Shown: piece by piece, positions 59,346 to 64,000 of the stretch
Layout: every line of letters begins with the position of its first letter
Position numbering within the stretch: position 1 is the stretch's first letter
DNA from: Nocardioides sp. CER19
Lineage (GTDB): Bacteria; Actinomycetota; Actinomycetes; Propionibacteriales; Nocardioidaceae
Direction of reading: 5' to 3'
Assembly: GCF_029846275.1 (NCBI RefSeq)
Contig: NZ_JARVWS010000001.1
Span: 1,426,001 to 1,490,000, forward strand
DNA: 64,000 bases
Program-made: the position numbers and the translations under genes
The notes under the pieces: model-generated
What the model saw: only the letters and a program-made list of their open reading frames with translations
Databases searched by the model: none
Told to the model about the DNA's origin: nothing

Positions 59346-59648
59346 GCGCTGGTCAAGATGTGCACCCTGCCGCTCCTCGCGGGGGAGAACATCAGCGCGC
59401 GCTTCGTCGTCCCCACCGTCGCGGCGTCGGTCGACGTGGTGGTCCACCTCGGCATCGACGAGCAGGGCGTACGCCGGGTCGAGGAGATCGTCGCCGTCCC
59501 CGGCCGGGTCGAGGGTGACGTCATCGAGACCGCGCCGGTCTTCGAGCGCGTCGGCGGCGAGCTGCGCCGGGCCGGCGGGATGCCGCCGCGTCCGGAGCGG
59601 TTCCGCCGGCTCGGCATCGACGTCCACCGGATCCTGGCGGGCCACTGA
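59346..59648 (+). pseudogene. tadA: tadA/cpaF pilus ATPase, 3' part
   Basis: From 59346 the frame reads ALVKMCTLPLLAGENISARF, then VVPTVAASVDVVVHLGIDEQ and so on to DVHRILAGH. This is the conserved end of CpaF/TadA ATPases and continues exactly where the 5' part stops. A TTG at 59307 within the element could start a fused stub, but it would lack both Walker motifs. The stop overlaps the tadB ATG (TGATG), so translation of tadB may have depended on tadA and could be reduced here. Confidence 0.9.
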
Positions 59649-60502
59649 TGGGCGCGCTGGTCGGGCTCGGGGTCGGGGTCGGCCTGCTGCTGGTCTGGTC
59701 GGCGTTCGTCGTGCCGCGTGCGCCGCGCCGACCGGTGCGCCGCGAGGGTCGGACCGCTCAGCTGCTCGCCCGTGCGGGGCTGGGTCAGGTCTCCGTGACC
59801 GGCTTCGTCACGCTGTGCCTGGCGAGCGGTCTGCTGGCCGGCCTCGTCGTGCAGCTGGCCAGCAGGACGCCACCGGTCGCGGTCGCGTTCGCGGTGATGG
59901 CCGGCTACCTCCCGGTGCTGCTCGTCGCCGGGAGGGCGCGCCGGCGGCAGCGCGAGTTCGCCGAGGTGTGGCCGGAGGCGGTGGACAACCTGGCGTCCGC
60001 CGTACGGGCCGGGCTGTCGCTGCCTGAAGGGCTCGCCGCGCTCGCGACGCGCGGGCCCGAGCCGCTGCGCGAGGCGTTCGCCGCGTTCGCGCTGGACTAC
60101 CAGGTGTCGGGGCGGTTCGGCGAGTGCCTCGACCGGCTGAAGGACAGGCTGGCCGACCCGGTCGGCGACCGCGTCGTCGAGGGTCTGCGCATCGCCCGGG
60201 AGGTCGGCGGCGGCGAGCTCGGCCGGCTGCTGCGGAACCTGTCCGGCTACCTGCGTGATGACGCACGCACCCGCTCGGAGCTCGAGAGCCGGCAGGCCTG
60301 GACCATCAACGGCGCTCGGCTGGCGGTCGCCGCGCCATGGATCGTGCTGCTCTTCATGTCGCTGCAGTCGGAGGTGATCCACCGCTACGCCTCGCCGGGT
60401 GGCGTCCTGGTCCTCGCCATCGGCGCCGCAGCCTGTCTCGTCGCCTACCGCGCGATGATGCGGATCGGTCGGCTCCCCGTCGAGCGGCGGATCTTGTCGT
60501 GA
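59648..60502 (+). CDS. tadB: Tad pilus inner-membrane platform protein TadB
   Basis: A 284-residue membrane protein of the type II secretion F family. There is an N-terminal helix (~2-22), a pair of helices (~55-95), the F domain with WPEAVDNLASAVRAGLSLPE and GLRIAREVGGGELGRLLRNL, and two C-terminal helices. It forms the platform on which the TadA motor acts. It overlaps tadA upstream and tadC downstream by a few bases. The sequence is intact, so it should still be made if transcription enters from the element or a weak internal promoter. Confidence 0.88.
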   Translation: MGALVGLGVGVGLLLVWSAFVVPRAPRRPVRREGRTAQLLARAGLGQVSVTGFVTLCLASGLLAGLVVQLASRTPPVAVAFAVMAGYLPVLLVAGRARRRQREFAEVWPEAVDNLASAVRAGLSLPEGLAALATRGPEPLREAFAAFALDYQVSGRFGECLDRLKDRLADPVGDRVVEGLRIAREVGGGELGRLLRNLSGYLRDDARTRSELESRQAWTINGARLAVAAPWIVLLFMSLQSEVIHRYASPGGVLVLAIGAAACLVAYRAMMRIGRLPVERRILS

Positions 60503-61416
60503 CCGCGTGGGGAGCGCTGCTCGGCGCACTCGCGGCCGCCGGGGTCCTGCTGGTCGCCGCCCGCGTCCGCGCGCTGCGCCGCCCGTCGCTGCAGGCGCGG
60601 GTGATGCCGTTCGTGCGTGACCTGCCCGCGGCCGAGCCGATCGGCCGGCCGCAGGTGTCCGCCGCGGCCGGCGTCTTCGGGCCGGTGCTGCGCTCGGCCG
60701 CAGAGGCCGTCGAGCGCGTGCTCGGCGGGACGGCGTCGGTACGCCGGCGCCTGGAGCGGGCCGGCTCCGACAAGACGGTGCACGAGTTCCGGATCGAGCA
60801 GGTGCTGTGGGGGCTGGGTGCCTTCGCCGTCGCCGCGGCGTACGGCCTGCTCCGGACGCTCGGCGACCCGGGGAACGCGATCTCCTCCTTGATCGTGTGC
60901 GTCGCCGCGTTCGCCGCCGGTGTGCTCGCCCGCGACAACCGGCTCACGACCCAGGTCAAGGCGCGCGAGCGGCGGATCATCGCCGAGTTCCCGACCGTGG
61001 CGGAGCTCCTGGCGCTGGCCGTGGCGGCCGGCGAGGGTCCGGTGCTGGCGCTGGACCGGGTCGTACGACGCAGCGGCGGCGAGCTCTCGACCGACCTCGC
61101 CCGCGTGCTGGCCGAGGTGCGCACCGGCCAGCCGGTCGGCACGGCGTTCGACGCGCTCGCGGCCCGGACCGGCGTGCCGCTCGTCGCCCGCTTCGCCGCC
61201 GCCGTCGCGGTCGCCGTCGAGCGCGGCACGCCCCTGGCCGACGTACTCCACGCGCAGGCCGCCGACGTCCGCGAGGCCGGCCGCCGCGAGCTCATCGAGA
61301 TCGCCGCGCGCAAGGAGATCCTCATGATGGTTCCGGTGGTGTTCCTCGTCCTGCCGGTCACCGTGCTCTTCGCCTTCTATCCAGGCGTCCTCGGCCTGCA
61401 CCTCACGACACCCTGA
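60499..61416 (+). CDS. tadC: Tad pilus platform protein TadC
   Basis: A 305-residue F-domain membrane protein paired with TadB. The GTG start overlaps the tadB stop. The cytoplasmic part includes RRRLERAGSDKTVHEFRIEQ, the F domain EFPTVAELLALAVAAGEGPV and VRTGQPVGTAFDALAARTGV, and the C-terminal helix is MMVPVVFLVLPVTVLFAFYP. Length and order in the operon are those of actinobacterial tad loci. Confidence 0.88.
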   Translation: MTAWGALLGALAAAGVLLVAARVRALRRPSLQARVMPFVRDLPAAEPIGRPQVSAAAGVFGPVLRSAAEAVERVLGGTASVRRRLERAGSDKTVHEFRIEQVLWGLGAFAVAAAYGLLRTLGDPGNAISSLIVCVAAFAAGVLARDNRLTTQVKARERRIIAEFPTVAELLALAVAAGEGPVLALDRVVRRSGGELSTDLARVLAEVRTGQPVGTAFDALAARTGVPLVARFAAAVAVAVERGTPLADVLHAQAADVREAGRRELIEIAARKEILMMVPVVFLVLPVTVLFAFYPGVLGLHLTTP

Positions 61417-61438
61417 ACGACCCTCGGGAAGGAACGCC

Positions 61439-61618
61439 ATGAACCCACTGCTCCACCCCCTCGCCCGGCTCTCCCGGCACGGTCACGACGACCGCGGCGA
61501 CGTTCCCGGCTGGGTCCTCGTCACGGTGATGACCGCCGGGCTCTGCGCGGCGCTCTACGGCATCGCGAACGACCAGCTCAGCCAGCTGCTCACCGACGCA
61601 CTCAACAAGGTGAAGTGA
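61439..61618 (+). CDS. Flp/Tad-type pilin-like protein, 59 aa
   Basis: A 59-residue protein just downstream of tadC with GGGAAGGAAC before its ATG. A hydrophilic start (MNPLLHPLARLSRHGHDDRG) is followed by the hydrophobic pilin helix DVPGWVLVTVMTAGLCAALY and a short tail (GIANDQLSQLLTDALNKVK). Position and shape match the small Flp-like pilin (DUF4244 type) of actinobacterial tad operons. A prepilin-type cleavage would fall before the hydrophobic segment. It is presumably the main pilus subunit. Confidence 0.8.
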   Translation: MNPLLHPLARLSRHGHDDRGDVPGWVLVTVMTAGLCAALYGIANDQLSQLLTDALNKVK

Positions 61619-61627
61619 GCCGCTGAG

Positions 61628-62005
61628 ATGAGACGGTCGTCGCGCGGCGCGGCCGTCGTGGACTTCGTGCTGATCCTCGGCCTGTTGCTCCCGCTCGTGC
61701 TCGGCGTCCTGCAGCTGGCGCTCGTGCTGTTCGTGCGCAACACGCTCGCGAGCGCCGCCTCCGAGGGCGCGCGCTATGCGGCGACCGCCGACCACGGCCC
61801 GGCGGACGGGGTCGCGAAGGCGCGCGGCCAGCTGGAGGGTGTGCTGTCGGCGCGTTATGCGGAAGGCATCCGCGCCCGGTCCACCACCATCGACGGCGCA
61901 CCGGCCATCGAGATCGTCATCCATGCCGAGGTGCCAGCCCTCGGCCTCGGCGGGCCGGCGCTGGCGCTCGACGTCGCCGGGCACGCGATCGAGGAGAAGC
62001 CGTGA
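61628..62005 (+). CDS. TadE-like minor pilin
   Basis: A 125-residue protein with the TadE signature at the start: RRSSRGAAVVDFVLILGLLL, then PLVLGVLQLALVLFVRNTLA and SAASEGARYAA. That is one N-terminal membrane helix with the conserved acidic residue, followed by a beta-type domain outside. It lies 10 bases after the pilin gene and overlaps the next TadE-like gene. It is expected to be a pseudopilin-like component. Confidence 0.87.
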   Translation: MRRSSRGAAVVDFVLILGLLLPLVLGVLQLALVLFVRNTLASAASEGARYAATADHGPADGVAKARGQLEGVLSARYAEGIRARSTTIDGAPAIEIVIHAEVPALGLGGPALALDVAGHAIEEKP

Positions 62006-62448
62006 GCCGGCGGGACGAGCGGGGGAGCGCGCTGGTCGAGTTCAGCTGGCTCGCGATCCTCCTGCTCGTCCCGCTCGTGTGGGTCGTGGTGTCGGTGTTC
62101 ACGGTCCAGCGCGGCGCGTTCGCGGTCAGCGCCGCGGCCCGCGCCGCCGGGCGTGCCTACGCCCTGGCCGACTCGGACCGGCTGGGGGAGGCGCGAGCCC
62201 GCCAGGCCGCGCAGCAGGCGCTCGCCGACCAGGGGCTCGACGCCGCTCCGCTGGACCTGCGCGTCACGTGCCGCCCCTACCCGCACGACTGCCACGCCGG
62301 TACGTCGGTCATCACGGCGCGCGTGGCGAGCCGGGTCGCGCTGCCGTGGCTGCCGGCGTCGTTCGGGCTCGGCCGGCCGGTCTTCGCGCTCGACTCCTCG
62401 CACACCGTCCCGATCGGCCAGTTCCAGGAGGTGGGCGATGCGGACTGA
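62002..62448 (+). CDS. TadE/TadF-like minor pilin
   Basis: A 148-residue protein starting at GTG inside the preceding stop. RRDERGSALVEFSWLAILLL is a TadE-type helix with acidic residue. A region around AAARAAGRAYALADSDRLGE follows, then an exported domain with a Cys pair (VTCRPYPHDCHAG). It overlaps the next gene. It is a second minor component of the Tad pilus. Confidence 0.82.
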   Translation: MSRRDERGSALVEFSWLAILLLVPLVWVVVSVFTVQRGAFAVSAAARAAGRAYALADSDRLGEARARQAAQQALADQGLDAAPLDLRVTCRPYPHDCHAGTSVITARVASRVALPWLPASFGLGRPVFALDSSHTVPIGQFQEVGDAD

Positions 62449-62872
62449 GCGAGGCTCCACCATCCCGCTGATCGTGGGCTTCGCCGGGCTGCTGCTCGTC
62501 GCGATCGCGGTCGTGGTCGACGCGACGGCCGCCTACCTGCAGCGGCAGAGCCTGGACACCCTCGCCGATGGGGCGGCGCTGCGCGGCGCCGACCTCGGCG
62601 CCCAGGGTCTCGAGGTCTACGCCGGCGGGCTGGGCTCCGGCCGGCTCGAGATCACCGAGCAGGCGGCTCGGCTCGCGGTGGCCGGCTACCTGACCGACAC
62701 CGGCGCCTACCGGCGGTTCCCCGGGTTGAGCTTCGACGTGTCCGTCGGCACCGAGCGGGTCGTCGTACGACTGCACGCGCCGGCCGACCTGCCGCTGCAC
62801 GTGCCGGGCTCGCCGGACCGGCCACTGGTCGGTGCCAGCGGCTCGGCGGTGGTGACGGTGGACGACGACTGA
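62438..62872 (+). CDS. TadG-like pilus protein
   Basis: A 144-residue protein. RTERGSTIPLIVGFAGLLLV then AIAVVVDATAAYLQRQSLDT gives the helix and the ATAAYLQRQxLDxxADGAAL block of Flp pilus assembly TadG-like (helicase/secretion neighbourhood) proteins. A beta-rich exported part follows. It overlaps the previous gene by 11 bases and ends the tad operon. Confidence 0.82.
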   Translation: MRTERGSTIPLIVGFAGLLLVAIAVVVDATAAYLQRQSLDTLADGAALRGADLGAQGLEVYAGGLGSGRLEITEQAARLAVAGYLTDTGAYRRFPGLSFDVSVGTERVVVRLHAPADLPLHVPGSPDRPLVGASGSAVVTVDDD

Positions 62873-62919
62873 GCGCAGCGAACTTGATCTCCCGCCCCAG
62901 GCGGCTCACGCTGGACCGG

Positions 62920-63384
62920 ATGTCTTCGATCACCAGAGCCGTCCTCCTGCCCGTCGTCGCCGCGCTCACGCTGGGAGTGGCGGCGCTGATCGGCCCGTCC
63001 GCCCAGGCGGCCACCCCGCACAGCTACGGCGCGGCAGCGGTCAAGGCGACCAACGCCGCGCGCCGGGCGCACGACCTGCGCCGGCTGCGGGCCAACGCGT
63101 GCCTGCAGGGCTTCGCCGACCGACAGGCCGCCCGGATGGCGGCGCAGCGACGGATGTTCCACCAGGACATCCGCGTCCCGCTGCGCCGGTGCGGGATGCA
63201 CACCGTGGGGGAGAACGTCGCGGTCGGCTACGCCACCGGCCGGGGCGTCGTACGCAACGGCTGGATGAGGTCGCCGGGGCACCGCGCCAACATCCTGCGC
63301 CGCTCCTTCCACCTGGTCGCCGTCGCGGCTCGCAAGGGCGCGGACGGCCGCTGGTACGCGTCCCAGGTGTTCGGCGCACGCTGA
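62920..63384 (+). CDS. Secreted CAP (SCP/PR1)-domain protein
   Basis: A 154-residue protein with a signal peptide ([20 protein letters not shown], cleavage after AQA near residue 31). A CAP domain follows: [20 protein letters not shown], His in [28 protein letters not shown] and [20 protein letters not shown]. Two Cys are at [10 protein letters not shown] and LRRCGMHT. Such proteins are exported in many actinobacteria, with unclear biochemical roles. The ATG at 62920 was chosen by the position of the signal peptide; an earlier ATG at 62884 is less likely. It lies between the tad operon and prfB. Confidence 0.87.
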   Translation: MSSITRAVLLPVVAALTLGVAALIGPSAQAATPHSYGAAAVKATNAARRAHDLRRLRANACLQGFADRQAARMAAQRRMFHQDIRVPLRRCGMHTVGENVAVGYATGRGVVRNGWMRSPGHRANILRRSFHLVAVAARKGADGRWYASQVFGAR

Positions 63385-63439
63385 CCCCGCTCCGCCGGGA
63401 ATGACGGCGGCGTCCACCGGGCCGGTAGTCTTGCCCCTT

Positions 63440-64000
63440 GTGGCAGGCCCCGACTTCGACGCCGAGATCAAGCAGCTCCAGGCGACCATGCACACCATCG
63501 AGCAGGTGCTCGACCTCGACGCGATGAAGACCGAGATCGCCTCGCTCGAGGAGCAGGTCGCCGCGCCCGACCTGTGGGACGACCAGGCCAACGCCCAGAA
63601 GGTGACCGGCCGGCTCTCGCTCCTCCAGGGCGAGCTGGAGCGCTACTCGGTGCTCAACGGCCGTGTCGACGACCTCGGCGTTCTCGTGGAGCTCGCCCAG
63701 GAGGAGGCCGACGCCGACACGCTCGCCGAGGCGGAGTCCGAGCTCGGCCGGGTGAAGAAGGAGGTCGAGGCCCTCGAGGTCCGCACCCTCCTCAACGGCG
63801 AGTACGACGCCCGCGAGGCGATCGTCACCATCCGCTCCGGCGCCGGCGGCGTCGACGCGGCCGACTTCGCCGAGATGCTCATGCGCATGTACACGCGCTG
63901 GGCCGAGCGCAACAAGTACCCCGTCGAGGTCTTCGACGTCTCCTACGCCGAGGAGGCCGGCATCAAGTCGGCCGAGTTCGCGATCCACGCGCCCTACGCC
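63440..64000 (+). CDS. prfB: Peptide chain release factor 2 (partial at window edge)
   Basis: The first 187 residues of RF2, which releases polypeptides at UGA and [43 protein letters not shown], then [20 protein letters not shown] are conserved RF2 segments; the GGQ motif lies beyond the window. The GTG start has no ribosome site, and a TAGTCT -10-like element ends 8 bases before it, so a leaderless message is likely. The frame is continuous, without the in-frame UGA programmed frameshift found in many bacteria, as usual for actinobacteria. Confidence 0.95.
   Translation, partial: MAGPDFDAEIKQLQATMHTIEQVLDLDAMKTEIASLEEQVAAPDLWDDQANAQKVTGRLSLLQGELERYSVLNGRVDDLGVLVELAQEEADADTLAEAESELGRVKKEVEALEVRTLLNGEYDAREAIVTIRSGAGGVDAADFAEMLMRMYTRWAERNKYPVEVFDVSYAEEAGIKSAEFAIHAPYA

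Noticed and set aside
63440..64000. Programmed +1 frameshift expected in prfB
   Set aside because: The frame is continuous through the region where an in-frame UGA would lie.

Overview
The window is chromosomal DNA from a high-GC Gram-positive bacterium. A Nocardioides-like member of the Nocardioidaceae is most likely (inference). The evidence is strong GC bias at third codon positions, many GTG and TTG starts, ATGA and TGATG stop/start overlaps, actinobacterial families (DUF222-HNH, BTAD and LAL regulators, ECF41 sigma factor, HspR) and a tad pilus locus next to CAP-protein and prfB genes. No rRNA, tRNA or CRISPR array was seen.

Layout. 1-5.2 kb: an edge membrane protein, a mini-membrane peptide, an arginine deiminase/antiporter pair (arcD-arcA) and a POT peptide transporter. 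5.4-15.9 kb: an ECF41 sigma factor divergent from an epimerase gene that carries an exact ECF41-type promoter, a run of hydrolases beside a large LAL-LuxR regulator, an AraC regulator, a flavin reductase and an SDR gene remnant. 15.9-19.2 kb: cydAB, an HspR-like regulator and hsp20. 19.2-24.7 kb: the most intriguing chromosomal locus. Two small peptides with a shared leader are followed by a membrane M50 protease fused to a MinD-like ATPase, then a secreted protein with three CxxC repeats, then a small Cys-pair protein, all on the minus strand. A divergent BTAD regulator lies beside them and a possible matching direct-repeat operator precedes the first peptide. 24.8-38.9 kb: a YbdK-like ligase, a frameshifted HNH gene, a LysE stub, an FMO/BASS/epimerase operon, split NHEJ genes with an L,D-transpeptidase gene between them, a signal-peptidase-like protein lacking catalytic residues, a two-component pair, a HAD phosphatase and an SDR/TetR pair with a clear operator. 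39.0-40.0 kb: a probable c-di-AMP riboswitch upstream of an NlpC/P60 hydrolase.

40.1-62.9 kb is a tad pilus operon (tadA, tadB, tadC, Flp-like pilin, TadE/G-like proteins) whose tadA is cut in two by an element of about 18.3 kb (41068-59340). The element has 8-bp terminal inverted repeats, a Tn554-type recombinase trio at its left end and a cargo of about 13 kb. The cargo includes a CoiA-like nuclease, an XRE regulator with its own palindrome, a metallophosphoesterase operon, an HTH/zeta-kinase pair with an overlapping operator/promoter, several unknown proteins and a 1241-aa KAP NTPase. It looks like a defence or stability island (inference). The two tadA halves join cleanly if a 6-bp core is allowed for, so the insertion looks recent, and it should abolish the pilus motor ATPase.

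The window ends in a CAP-domain protein and the start of prfB.
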